Shown: positions 33,503 to 44,805 of the stretch, one piece after another
Numbering within the stretch: the stretch's first letter is position 1
Layout: every line of letters begins with the position of its first letter
NCBI RefSeq assembly: GCF_904849725.1
Contig: NC_058518.1
Span: 512,665,225 to 512,729,224 of the forward strand
Source of the DNA: Hordeum vulgare subsp. vulgare
Taxonomy: Eukaryota > Streptophyta > Magnoliopsida > Poales > Poaceae
Reading direction: 5' to 3'
DNA length: 64,000 bases
Program-made: the position numbers and the translations under genes
The notes under the pieces: generated by a model
What the model was told of the DNA's origin: nothing
What the model saw: only the letters and a program-made list of their open reading frames with translations
Database searches by the model: none

Positions 33503-34059
33503 TGTCGTGGGTATAAGCCTGACAGTAGATGTGTAGGGTACAAAAAGGATGGGCAGAGTCCTAGCTACGGCGAGGATGTATGAGTTCAGGCCCCTCTGCA
33601 GTGGAGGTAATAGCCCTACGTCTCAGTGCTCAGGGAGCTTTGTTGTCGAGTGGAATAAGGAATACAATGAGTTGCTAACCCCTTTACCAGTGGGGGAGGG
33701 TGGCTTATATAGAGTGCGCTGCCCTCCACAATGGTTCCGGTACAGGGGTGGAGTAGTGGCGATTGAATGTGTACGTTACAGGTAACATACGCCCTAAATG
33801 CTAATAAATGCACCTGGAAACGTAGGACCGTTTCCCTCCAGGGGGTTACGATGTACCGAGTGGTATCCATTCGGTTAGCCTGATATGCTCCGAATGCTAG
33901 TCTTCGACTAGACGATCGAGGGTAAATTACCGACTGGATGATAGGGATTCCTTAATTCAGTCGGAGCTGACTAAGGGTCTAGTCCTTTGCGAGGGGTAGT
34001 CCTTGGGTAGGACCTACAGGGCAGGCCTATGACCCTACCCTAGGACTATAACCCCATCA
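33503..34059 (-). repeat. 5' LTR of the Tat element
   Basis: 557 bp, TG..CA. On the minus strand a CTCTATATAAGCC box (complement of 33702-33714) is a strong TATA candidate, so transcription of gag-pol would start in this LTR. The ORFs 33549-33785 (plus) and 33616-33870 (minus) are LTR sequence. Confidence 0.92.
33704..33714 (-). promoter_or_regulatory. LTR TATA box of the Tat element
   Basis: Reads CTCTATATAAG on the minus strand inside the 5' LTR; the same box is conserved in the 3' LTR at 22290-22300. Position and orientation fit transcription of the minus-strand gag-pol. Confidence 0.6.
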
Positions 34060-34064
34060 ATTCT

Positions 34065-36376
34065 CCTCCTCCTCCTTCTCCTTCTTCTCTTCTTCTTCTT
34101 CTTCTTTCTTTCTTTTCATTTTTCCTATTTATTCTCCTCTTCTCCTCTTGTTGGAGCTAAATTACCTAATTATGTCTTTTTGGAGCTATATGGGCTAATT
34201 ATCCCATTTTAGAGGAAAACAAGCTAAGAATATAATATTCATGAGCTAACCAAGGTTCTTATGCCATTTTGAGCTTATTATGGCATTTTGGAGCTAAATG
34301 GGCTAATTATGTCATTGTTGGGGAAATTAAAGCAAGGATAATATGAAAGAAGAGAATAAAGAGGAGGAGGAGGAGGAGAAGAAGAAATCAAGAAGAAGGA
34401 GGAGCAGGACTAGAAGGTCCTTGGCCTTCTCCTCCTCCTCCAACTCCTTCTCCTTCTCTTCTTCTTCTTCTTCTTCTTCTTTCTTTTCATTTTGCCTATT
34501 TCTTCTCCTCTTCTCCTCTTGTTGGAGCTAAATTACCTAATTATGTATTTTTGGAGCTAAATGGGTTAATTATCCCATTTTAGAGGAAAACAAGCTAAGT
34601 ATATAATATTCATGAGCTAACCAAGGTTCTTATGCCATTTTGAGCTTATTATGGTATTTTGGAGCTAATGGGCTAATTATGTCATTGTTGGAGAAATTAA
34701 AGCAAGGATAATATGAAAGAGGAGAAGAAAGAGGAGGAGGAGGAGAAGAAGAAGAAGTCAAGAAGAAGGAGGAGAAGGAGGAGGAGAAGGACTAGAAGGT
34801 CCTTGGCCTTCTCCTTCTCCTCCTCCTCCTCCTCCTTCTCCTTCTTCTCTTCTTCTTCTTATTATTATTATTCTTCTTTCTTTTCATTTTTCCTATTTCT
34901 TCTCCTCTTGTTGGAGCTAAATTACCTAATTATGTCTTTTTGGAGCTAAATGGGCTAATTATCCCATTTTAGAGGAAAACAAGCTAAGTATATAATATTC
35001 ATGAGCTAACCAATGTTCTTATGCCATTTTGAGATTATTATGGTATTTTGGAGCTAAATGGGCTAATTATGTCTTTGTTGGGGAAATTAAAGCAAGGATA
35101 ATATGAAAGAGGAGAAGAAATACGAGGGGGAGGAGAAGAAGAAGAAATCAAGAAGAAGGAGGAGAAGGAGGAGAAGGAGGAGGAGAAGGACTAGAAGGTC
35201 CTTGGCCTTCTCCTCCTCCTCCTCCTCCTTCTCCTTCTTCTCTTCTTCTTCTTCTTCTTCTTCTTCTTCTTCTTCTTCTTCTTCTTCTTTCTTTTCATTT
35301 TTCCTATTTCTTCTCCTCTTCTCCTCTTGTTTGAGCTAAATTACCTAATTATGTCTTTTTGGAGCTAAATGGGCTAATTATCCCATTTTACAGGAAATCA
35401 ATCTAAGTATATAATATTCATGAGCTAACCAAGGTTCTTATGCCATTTTGAGCTTATTATGGCATTTTGGAGCTAAATGGGCTAATTATGTCATTGTTGG
35501 GGAAATTAAAGCAAGGATAATATGAAAGAGGAGAAGAAAGAGGAGGAGGAGGAGAAGAAGAAGAAATCAAGAAGGAGGAGAAGGAGGAGAAGGAGGAGGA
35601 GGAGGAGAAGGACTAGAAGGTCCTTGGCCTTCTCCTCCTCCTCCTCCTCCTTCTCCTTCTTCTCTTCTTCTTCTTCTTCTTCTTCTTCTTCTTCTTCTTC
35701 TTCTTTCTTTTCATTTTTCCTATTTCTTCTCCTCTTCTCCTCTTGTTGGAGCTAAATTACCTAATTATGTATTTTTGGAGCTAAATGGTCTAATTATCCC
35801 ATTTTAGAGGAAAACAAGCTAAGTAAATAATATTCATGAGCTAACCAAGGTTCTTATGCCATTTTGAGCTTATTATGGCATTTTGGAGCTAAATGGGCTA
35901 ATTATATCATTGTTGGGGAAATTAAAGCAAGGAGAATATGAAAGAGGAGAAGAAAGAGGAGGAGGAGGAGGAGAAGAAGAAATCAAGAAGAAGGAGGAGA
36001 AGGAGGAGGAGGAGGAGGAGAAGGACTATAAGGTCCTTGGCCTTCTCCTCCTCCTCCTCCTTCTCTGCTTCTTCTTCTTCTTCTTTCTTTTCATTTTTCC
36101 TATTTCTTCTCCTCTTCTCCTCTTGTTGGAGCTAAATGGGATAATTATCCCATTTTAGAGGAAAACAAGCTAAGTATATAATATTCATGAGCTAACCAAG
36201 GTTCTTATGCCATTTTGAGCTTATTATGGCATTTTGGAGCTAAATGGGCTAATCATGTCATTGTTGTTGAAATTTAAGCAAGGATAATATGAAAGAGGAG
36301 AAGAAAGAGGAGGAGGAGGAGAAGAAGAAGAAATCAAGAAGAACAAGGAGAAGGAGGAGAAGGAGGAGGAGGAGAA
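34065..36376. repeat. hairpin tandem array, central part (about six units)
   Basis: Units are counted from ATATGAAAGAG at about 34342, 34711, 35101, 35520, 35936 and 36287, with periods of 351-419 bp. Each has GCCATTTTGAGCTTATTATG, GGGGAAATTAAAGCAAGGAT, a (GGA/GAA)n purine arm, the palindromic core AAGGACTAGAAGGTCCTTGG, then a (TCC/TTC)n pyrimidine arm and a GAGCTAAATTACCTAATTAT spacer. The purine and pyrimidine arms are complementary, so each unit can fold into a long hairpin. Length varies mainly in the triplet runs. ORFs in the arms (poly-Lys/Arg/Ser) are not genes. The array is cut by the Copia element after GGAGAA. Confidence 0.92.
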
Positions 36377-37781
36377 TATTGGGGAACGTCGCATGGGAAT
36401 CAAAAATTGTCCTACGCGCACGAAGACCTATCATGGTGATATCCATCTACGAGAGGGGATTTCCTATCTACGTACCCTTGTAGATCACACAGCAGAAGCG
36501 TTAGTGAACGCGGTTGATGTAGTGGAACGTCCTCACGTCCCTCGATCCGCCCCGCGAACCGTCCCGCGATCAGTCCCACGATCTAGTGGCGAACGGACGG
36601 CACCTCCGCGTTCAGCACACGTACAGCTCGACGATGATCTCGGCCTTCTTGATCCAGCAATAGAGACGGAGAGGTAGATGAGTTCTCCGACAGTGTGATG
36701 GCGCTCCGGAGGTTGGTGATGATCTTATCTCAGCAGGGCTCCGCCCGAGCTCCGCAGAAACACGATCTAGAGGTGAAACCGTGGAGATATGTGGTCGGGC
36801 TGCTGTGGCAAAGTTGTCTCAAATCAGCCCTAAAACCTCCGTATATATAGGGGGAGGAGGGGGAGCCTTGCCTTGGGGTCCAAGGACTCCCAAGGGGGTC
36901 GGCCGAGCCAAGGAGGGCAACCCTCCCCTTCCAAACCGAGTCCAACTAGGTTTGGAAGGAGGAGTCCTTCCCCCTTTTCCCACCTCCTCATTTTTTTCTC
37001 TTTGATTTTCTTCCTACGGTGCATAGGGCCTTCTTGGGCTGTCCCACCAGCCCTCTAAGGGCTGGTGCGCCACCCCAAGGCCTATGGGCTTCCCCGGGGT
37101 GGGTTGCCCCCCTGGTGAACTCCCGGAACCCATTCGTCATTCCCGGTACATTCCCGGTATCTCCGAAAACCTTCCGGTAATCAAATGAGGTCATCCTATA
37201 TATCAATCTTCGTTTCCGGACCATTCCGGAAACCCTCGTGATGTCCGTGATCTCATCCGGGACTCCGAACAACATTCGGTAACCAACCATATAACTCAAA
37301 TACGCATAAAACAACGTCGAACCTTAAGTGTGCAGACCCTGCGGGTTCGAGAACTATGTAGACATGACCCGAGAGACTCTTCGGTCAATATCCAATAGTG
37401 GGACCTGGATGCCCATATTGGATCCTACATATTCTACGAAGATTTTATCGTTTGAACCTCAGTGCCAAGGATTCATATAATCCCGTATGTCATTCCCTTT
37501 GTCCTTCGGTATGTTACTTGCCCGAGATTCGATCGTCAGTATCCGCATACCTATTTCAATCTCGTTTACCGGCAAGTCTCTTTACTCGTTCCGTAATACA
37601 AGATCCCGCAACTTACACTAAGTCACGTTGCTTGCAAGGCTTGTGTGTGATGTTGTATTACCGAGTGGGCCCCGAGATACCTCTCCGTCACACGGAGTGA
37701 CAAATCTCAGTCTCGATCCATACTAACTCAACGAACACCTTCGGAGATACCTGTAGAGCATCTTTATAGTCACCCAGTTAC
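36377..37781 (-). repeat. 3' LTR of the Copia element, truncated
   Basis: Matches 42989-44393 of the 5' LTR at about 97 percent. Its outer end reads TATTGGGG where the other LTR has TGTTGGGG, a change in the terminal dinucleotide. The inner end breaks at CCCAGTTAC, shared with both flanks of the deletion. The ORFs 36393-36677, 36781-37058, 36988-37314 and 37398-37700 are LTR sequence with twins in the 5' LTR. Confidence 0.93.
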
Positions 37782-39186
37782 AGTTCTGGTGTTGATCATG
37801 CTTTGTCCGTGGAATAGGTTTAGTCAGCGGGTCTGCTACATTCAGATCCGTGTGCACTTTGCATATATTTACGTCCTCCCCTTCGATGTAGTCGCGGATG
37901 AGGTTGAAGCGTCGTTTGATGTGTTTGGACTTCTTGTGAAACCGTGGTTCCTTTGCTAGGGCAATGGCACCCGTGTTGTCACCGAACAAGGTTATTGGAT
38001 TCAGTGCGCTTGGCACCACTCCAAGATCCGTCATGAACTGCTTCATCCAAACACCCTCCTTAGCCGCCTCCGAGGCAGCCATGTACTCCGCTTCACATGT
38101 AGAATTTGCTACGACGCTTTGCTTGGAACTGCACCAGCTTACCGCACCCACATTAAGAATAAATACGTATCCGGTTTGCGACTTAGAGTCGTCCGGATCT
38201 GTGTCAAAGCTTGCATCGACGTAACCTTTTACGGCGAGCTCTTCGTCACCTCCATACACGAGAAACATCTCCTTAGTCCTTTTCAGGTACTTCAGGATAT
38301 TCTTGACCGCCGTCCAGTGATCCACTCCTGGATTACTCTGGAACCTACCTGCCATACTTATGGCCAGGCTAACGTCCGGTCTAGTGCACAACATTGCATA
38401 CATGATAGAACCTATGGCTGAAGCATAGGGGACGGTGCTCATATGCTCTCTATCCTCATCAGTTGCTAGGCACTGAGTCTTACTCAATCTCGTACCTTGT
38501 AAAACTGGTAAGAACCCTTTCTTGGACTGTTCCATTTTGAACCTCTTCAAAACTTTATCAAGGTATGTGCTTTGTGAAAGTCCTATCAGGCGTTTTGATC
38601 TATCCCTGTAGATCTTAATGCCTAGAATGTAAGCAACTTCTCCTAGGTCCTTCATAGAGAAACTTTTATTCAAGTAATCCTTTATGCTCTCCAAAAACTC
38701 TATGTTGTTTCCAATCAGCAATATGTCATCCACATATAATATTAGAAACGCCACACAACTCCCACTCACTTTCTTGTAAATGCAAGATTCTCCAACCACT
38801 TGTATAAACCCAAATGCTTTGATCACCTCATCAAAGCGTTTGTTCCAACTCCGAGATGCTTGCACCAGTCCATAAATGGATCGCTGGAGCTTGCACACTT
38901 TGTTAGCATTCTTAGGATCGACAAAACCTTCGGGTTGCATCATATACAACTCTTCCTTAAGGAAACCGTTAAGGAACGCCGTTTTGACATCCATCTGCCA
39001 GATTTCATAATCGAAAAATGCAGCTATTGCTAACATGATTCTGACGGACTTAAGCATCGCTACGGGTGAGAATGTCTCATCGTAGTCAACTCCTTAATCT
39101 TGTGAAAAACCCTTTGCCACAAGTCGAGCTTTATAAACGGTCACATTGCCGTCAGCGTCCGTCTTCCTCTTAAAGATCCATTTGTT
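37782..39186 (-). pseudogene. Copia reverse transcriptase and RNase H
   Basis: Minus strand. A stop at 39187-39189 separates this from integrase and another in-frame stop lies at 39094-39096. The ORF from 39057 reads WQMDVKTAFLNGFLKEELYM, ILYVDDILLIGN (catalytic YVDD) and LRRSIYGL-like LQRSIYGLVQASRSWNKRFD. RNase H has GYVDASFDTDPDDSKSQTGY, CEAEYMAASEAAKEGVWMKQ and DNTGAIALAKEPRFHKKSKH. Native sequence stops at about KHDQHQN, after which the frame reads LTR sequence to 37723. Reverse transcriptase and RNase H would copy the element RNA; this copy is disabled. Confidence 0.92.
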
Positions 39187-40950
39187 CTAAATAGCCTTGT
39201 GGCCCTCAGGTAGTACTTCCAAAGTCCACACTTTGTTCTCATACATGGATCCTATCTCGGACTTCATGGCTTCTAGCCATTTGTTGGAATCTGGGCCCAC
39301 CATTGCTTCTTCATAATTTGCAGGTTCATTGTTGTCCAACAACATGATTGACAAGACGGGATTACCGTACCACTCTGGAGCAGCACGTGGTCTCGTCGAC
39401 CTGCGTGGTTCGATAGAAACTTGAACTGGAGTTTCATGATCATCATCATTAACTTCCTCCTCAACCGGCGTCGCAACGACAGAGGTTTCCCCTTGCCCTG
39501 TGCCACCATCTAGAGGGATGAGAGGTTTGATAACCTCATCAAGTTCTATCTTCCTCCCACTCAATTCTCTCGAGAGAAACTCCTTCTCGAGAAAAGCTCT
39601 GTTTTTAGCAACAAACACTTTGCCCTCGGATTTGAGATAGAAGGTGTACCCAACTGTCTCTTTTGGGTAACCTATGAAGATGCACTTTTCCGCTTTGGGT
39701 TCCAGCTTTTCAGGCTGAAGCTTTTTGACATAAGCATCACATCCCCAAACTTTAAGAAACGACAACTTTGGCCTTTTGCCATACCACAGTTCGTATGGTG
39801 TCGTCTCAACGGATTTTGATGGTGCCCTATTTAAAGTGAATGCAGTTGTTTCTAATGCATAACCCCAAAACGATAACAGCAAATCGGTAAGAGACATCAT
39901 AGATCGCACCATCTCTAATAAAGTACGATTACGACGTTCGGACACACCATTATGCTGTGGTGTTCCAGGCGGTGTTAACTGCGAAACAATTCCACATTGT
40001 CTTAAGTGAGCACCAAACTCGAAACTCAAATATTCACCCCCACGATCAAACTGTAGGAACTTGATCTTCTTGTTATGATGATTTTGAACTTCACTCTGAA
40101 ATTGCTTGAACTTTTCAAATGTTTCAGACTTGTGCTTCATTAAGTAGACATAACCATATCTACTCAAATCGTCAGTGAAGGTGAGAAAATAACGATATCC
40201 GCCGCGTGCCTCTACGCTCATCGGACCACACACATCGGTATGTATGATTTCCAACAAGTCACTTGCACGCTCCATTGTTCCGGAGAACGGAGTTTTAGTC
40301 ATCTTGCCCATGAGGCATGGTTCGCACGTGTCAAGTGAATCAAAGTCAAGTGACTCCAAAAGTCCATCGGCATGGAGTTTCTTCATGCGCTTTACACCAA
40401 TATGACCTAAGCGGCAGTGCCACAAAAATATGGCGCTATCAATGTTAACTCTAACTCTTTTGGTATCAATGTTATGTATGTGTGTATCACTATCAACATT
40501 TAATATGAACAATCCTCTCACATTGGGTGCATGACCATAAAAGATGTTACTCATAAAAATAGAACAACCATTATTCTCCGACTTAAAAGAGTAACCGTCT
40601 CGCAATAAACAAGATCCAGATATAATGTTCATGCTCAACGCAGGCACTAAATAATAATGATTCAAGTTCATAACTAATCCTGATGGTAACTGAAGTGAAA
40701 CTGTGCCGACGGCGATTGCATCAACCTTGGAACCATTTCCTACGCGCATCGTCACTTCATCTTTCGCCAGCCTTCGTCTATTCCGCAGTTCCTGTTTCGA
40801 TTTGCAAATATGAGCAACAGAACCGGTATCGAATACCCAGGCACTACTACGGGAGCCGGTTAAGTACACATCAATAACATGTATATCAAATATACCTGAT
40901 TTTTCTTTGGCCGCCTTCTTATCAGCCAGATACTTGGGGCAATTGCGCTT
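39187..40950 (-). pseudogene. Copia protease and integrase
   Basis: Minus-strand frame continuing directly after the stop in the gag zinc knuckle. Protease active site: AWVFDTGSVAHICKSKQELR. GAG-pre-integrase and zinc finger: FLWHCRLGHIGVKRMKKLH with CEPCLMGKMTK. Integrase core: EIIHTDVCGPMSVEARGGYR, QFDRGGEYLSFEFG and GTPQHNGVSERRNRTLLEMV give the Asp, Asp, Glu triad. The end of the ORF (APEWYGNPVLSIMLLDNNEP) enters the linker before reverse transcriptase. Closed by a stop at 39187-39189. Otherwise uninterrupted. Confidence 0.93.
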
Positions 40951-41733
40951 CTAGTGACCCATACCCTTGCAATAGTAACACTCTATTTCAGGCTTAGGTC
41001 CAGCTTTGGGTTTCTTCATCGGATTGGCAACAGGCTTGCCGCTCTTCTTTGAATTACCCTTCTTGCCTTTGCCGTTTCTCTTGAAACTAGTGGTCTTATT
41101 CACCATCAACACTTGATGTTCTTTACGGAGTTCAGACTCTGCGACTTTCAGCATCGCAAACAACTCGCCGGCTGACTTGTTCGTCCCTTGCATGTTGTAG
41201 TTAAACACAAAGCCTTTATAGCTTGGCAGGAGTGATTGAAGGATTCTGTCAGTGATAGCCTCTTGCGGGAGTTCAATCCCCAGCTCAGCTAGACGGTTTG
41301 AGTACCCAGACATTTTGAGCACATGTTCACTGACAGACGAGTTATCCTCCATCTTGCAAGCATAGAATTTATCGGAGGTCTCATACCTCTCGATCCGAGT
41401 GTTCTTCTGAAAGATGAACTTCAACTCCTGGAACATCTCAAATGCTCCATGACGCTCAAAGCGTCGTTGAAGTCCCGGTTCTAAGCCATACAAGACTACA
41501 CATTGAACTATTGAGTAGTCCTCCTTACGCGCTAACCAAGCGTTCCTAACATCCTGATCAGCCGTAGCGGGTGGTTCATCTCCTAGCGCAGCATTAAGGA
41601 CATAATCCTTCTTCCCAGCTTGTAAGATTAGCTTCAGATTACGAGCCCAGTCTACAAAGTTGCTTCCATCATCTTTCAACTTAGCTTTCTCTAGGAACGT
41701 ATTAAAATTCAGGATGACACTTGCGTGAGCCAT
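40951..41733 (-). pseudogene. Copia gag, stop inside the zinc knuckle
   Basis: Minus-strand ORF of 260 codons starting MAHASVILNFNTFLEKAKLK. It holds the UBN2-type gag region (LVNGLEPGL-like VLYGLEPGLQRRFERHGAFE; QSLLPSYKGFVFNYNM) and a basic tail (KRNGKGKKGNSKKSGKP). It ends in the CCHC knuckle CYYCKGMGH, where a TAG at 40951-40953 follows the His. The next codons in the same frame read KRNCPKYLADKKAAKEKS, so the knuckle is cut by a single nonsense codon. Confidence 0.92.
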
Positions 41734-42975
41734 GATCTACAACACAAATATATTCAAAGTGGATTTAGACTATGTTCAAGCTAATTAGAGTTCAACTTAA
41801 TCAAATTATACGCTAAACTCCCACTCAAAAAGTACATCTCTCTAGTCATTTGAGTGGTTCATGATCCACTTACACTATCCCAAGTCCGATCATCACGTGA
41901 GTTGAGTATAGTTTCAGTGGTAAGCATCCCTATGCTAATCATATCAACTATATGATTCATGATCGACCTTTCGGTCTCATGTGTTCCGAGGCCATGTCTG
42001 CACATGCTAGGCTCGTCAAGCTTAACCCGAGTGTTCCGCGTGCGCAACTGTTTTGCACCCGTTGTATGTGAACGTTGAGTCTATCACACCCGATCATCAC
42101 GTGGTGTCTCGAAACGACGAACTGTAGCAACGGTGCATAGTCGGGGAGAACACAATTTCGTCTTGATATTTTAGTGAGAGATCACCTCATAATGCTACCG
42201 CCGTTCTAAGCAAAATAAGGTGCATAAAAGGATTAACATCACATGCAATTCATAAGTGACATGATATGGCCATCATCACGTGCTTCTTGATCTCCATCAC
42301 CAAAGCACCGGCACGATCTTCTTGTCACCGGCGCCACACCATGATCATCCATCAACGTGTTGCCATCGGGGTTGTCGTGCTACTTATGCTATTACTACTA
42401 AAGCTACATCCTAGCAAAATAGTAAACGCATCTGCAAGCACAAACGTTAGTATAAAGACAACCCTATGGCTCCTGCCGGTTGTCGTATCATCGACGTGCA
42501 AGTCGATATTTCTATTACAACATGATCATCTCATACATCCAATATATCACATCACATCATTGTCCATATCACATCACAACCATACCCTGCAAAAACAAGT
42601 TAGACGTCCTCTAATTTTGTTGTTGCATGTTTTACGTGGTGACCAAGGGTATCTAGTAGGATCGCATCTTACTTACGCAAACACCACAACGGAGATATAT
42701 GAGTTGCTATTTAACCTCATCCAAGGACCTCCTCGGTCAAATCCGATTCAACTAAAGTTGGAGAAACCGTCACTTGCCAGTCATCTTTGAGCAAAGGGGG
42801 TTACTCGTAACGATGAAACCAGTCTCTCGTAAGCATACGAGTAATGTCGGTCCAAGCCGCTTAAATCCAACAATACCGCGGAGTCAAGAAAAGACTAAGG
42901 AGGGCAGCAAAATGCACATCACCGCCCACAAAAACTTTTGTGTTCTACTCGAGAAGACATCTACGCATGAACCTA
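41734..42975 (-). other. Copia untranslated leader
   Basis: About 1.2 kb between the primer site and gag without a credible ORF, as usual for BARE-1-like elements, whose leader carries packaging and dimerisation signals. No individual signal can be assigned by eye. The ORF at 42266-42790 (plus) is antisense to the leader and has no domain. Confidence 0.75.
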
Positions 42976-42987
42976 GCTCTGATACCA
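42976..42987 (-). other. primer binding site of the Copia element (tRNA-iMet)
   Basis: On the minus strand TGGTATCAGAGC, the standard initiator tRNA-Met primer site of plant Copia elements, lies one base inside the 5' LTR. Confidence 0.93.
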
Positions 42988-42988
42988 C

Positions 42989-44800
42989 TGTTGGGGAATG
43001 TCGCATGGGAAACACAAATTTTCCTACGCGCACGAAGACCTATCATGGTGATGTCCATCTACGAGAGGGGATTTCCGATCTACGTAACCTTGTAGATCGC
43101 ACAGCAGAAGCGTTAGTGAACGCTGTTGATGTAGTGGAACGTCCTCACGTCCCTCGATCCGCCCCGCGAACCGTCCCGCGATCAGTCCCACGATCTAGTG
43201 CCGAATGGACGGCACCTCCGCGTTCAGCACACGTACAGCTCGATGATGATCTCGGCCTTCTTGATCCAGCAAGAGATACGGACAGGTAGATGAGTTCTCC
43301 GGCAGTGTGACGGCGCTCCGGAGGTTGGTGATGATCTTATCTCAGCAGGGCTCCGCCCGAGCTCCGCAAAAACGCGATCTAGAGGTGAAATCGTGGAGAT
43401 ATGTGGTCGGGCTGCCGTGGCAAAGTTGTCTCAAATCAGCCCTAAAACCTCCGTATATATAGGGGGAGGAGGGGGAGCTTTCCCTTGGGGTCCAAGGACT
43501 CTCAAGGGGGTCGGCCGAGCCAAGGAGGGCAACCCTCCCCTTCCAAACCGAGTCCAACTAGGTTTGGAAGGAGGAGTCCTTCCCCCTTTTCCCACCTCCT
43601 CATTTTTTTCTCTTTGATTTTCTTCCTACGGTGCATAGGGCCTTCTTGGGCTGTCCCACCAGCCCTCTAAGGGCTGGTGCGCCACCCCAAGGCCTATGGG
43701 CTTCCCCGGGGAGGGTTGCCCCCCCGGTGAACTCCCGGAACCCATTCGTCATTCCCGGTACATTCCCGGTATCTCCGAAAACCTTCCGGTAATCAAATGA
43801 GGTCATCCTATATATCAATCTTCGTTTCCGGACCATTCCAGAAACCCTCGTGATGTCCGTGATCTCATCTGGGACTCCGAACAACATTTGGTAACCAACC
43901 ATATAACTCAAATACGCATAAAACAACGTCGAACCTTAAGTGTGCAGACCCTGCGGGTTCGAGAACTATGTAGACATGACCCGAGAGACTCCTCGGTCAA
44001 TATCCAATAGTGGGACCTGGATGCCCATATTGGATCCTACATATTCTACGAAGATCTTATCGTTTGAACCTCAGTGCCAAGGATTCATATAATCCCGTAT
44101 GTCATTCCCTTTGTCCTTCGGTATGTTACTTGCCCGAGATTCGATCGTCAGTATCCGCATACCTATTTCAATCTCGTTTACCGGTAAGTCTCTTTACTCG
44201 TTCCGTAATACAAGATCCCGCAAATTACACTAAGTCACATTGCTTGCAAGGCTTGTGTGTGATGTTGTATTACCGAGTGGGCCCCGAGATACCTCTCCGT
44301 CACACGGAGTGACAAATCCCAGTCTCGATCCATACTAACTCAACGAACACCTTCGGAGATACCTGTAGAGCATCTTTATAGTCACCCAGTTACGTTGCAA
44401 TGTTTGATACACACAAAGTATTCCTCCGGTGTCAGTGAGTTATATGATCTCATGGTCATAGGAACAAATACTTGACACGCAGAAAACAGTAGCAACAAAA
44501 TGACACGATCAACATGCTACGTCTATTAGTTTGGGTCTAGTCCATCACGTGATTCACCTAATGACATGATCCAGTTATCAAGCAACAACACCTTGTTCAT
44601 AATCAGAAGACCCTGACTATCTTTGATCAACTGGCTAGCCAACTAGAGGCTTGCTAGGGACAGTGTTTTGTCTATGTATCCACACATGTATATAAGTCTT
44701 CATTCAATACAATTATAGCATGGATTATAAACGATTATCTTGATACAGGAATTATAATAATAACTATATTTATTATTGCCTCTAGGACATAATTCCAACA
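42989..44800 (-). repeat. 5' LTR of the Copia element
   Basis: 1,812 bp, TG..CA on the minus strand. The region of 43451-43466 carries CCCTATATATACGG on the minus strand, the BARE-1-type TATA box. Outer end at 44800 abuts the GAGAA duplication. ORFs at 42774-43289, 43393-43670, 43600-43926 and 44010-44312 are LTR sequence. Confidence 0.95.
43451..43466 (-). promoter_or_regulatory. LTR TATA box of the Copia element
   Basis: The minus strand reads CCCTATATATACGG, present in both LTRs (36839-36854 in the other copy). BARE-1 LTRs are known to have a TATA promoter in this part of the LTR. Placement here is by sequence only. Confidence 0.65.
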
Positions 44801-44805
44801 GAGAA

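Larger units (their letters stand above)
22089..34059 (-). mobile_element. Tat-lineage Gypsy LTR retrotransposon with antisense gene
   Basis: LTRs TGTCGTGGGTATAAGCC..ACCCCATCA at 22089-22646 and 33503-34059. The 5-bp duplication is CTTCT (22084-22088) versus ATTCT (34060-34064), one change. gag-pol is on the minus strand, so the right LTR is the 5' one. A plant-type second RNase H domain after the ordinary one, and a spliced antisense ORF between integrase and the 3' LTR, are hallmarks of the Tat lineage (Grande and RIRE2-like). About 17 differences in 557 bp between LTRs by hand count suggest a recent insertion. All coding regions are broken. Confidence 0.92.
36377..44800 (-). mobile_element. 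BARE-1/Angela/WIS-like Copia retrotransposon, defective
   Basis: A perfect 5-bp duplication GAGAA lies at 36372-36376 and 44801-44805. On the minus strand the 5' LTR begins TGTTGGAATTATGTCCTAGAG, GCAATAATAAATATAG, which I recognise as BARE-1/Angela. A tRNA-Met primer site follows. One minus-strand frame encodes gag, protease, integrase, reverse transcriptase and RNase H. The 3' end is deleted: pol runs directly into LTR sequence at about 37781, removing the polypurine tract and about 407 bp of the 3' LTR. LTR differences are about 38 in 1,405 bp by hand count. Confidence 0.95.

Noticed and set aside
34343..36483. Series of Lys/Arg/Ser-rich ORFs (about 60-90 codons, many beginning MKEEKKEEEEE)
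   Set aside because: They arise from the purine and pyrimidine triplet arms of the tandem hairpin array; the same ORF recurs in every unit and ends at repeat borders.
36393..44312. Duplicate ORF pairs such as 36988-37314 and 43600-43926, or 37398-37700 and 44010-44312
   Set aside because: They are LTR sequence of the Copia element present in both LTRs, on the wrong strand or without domains.
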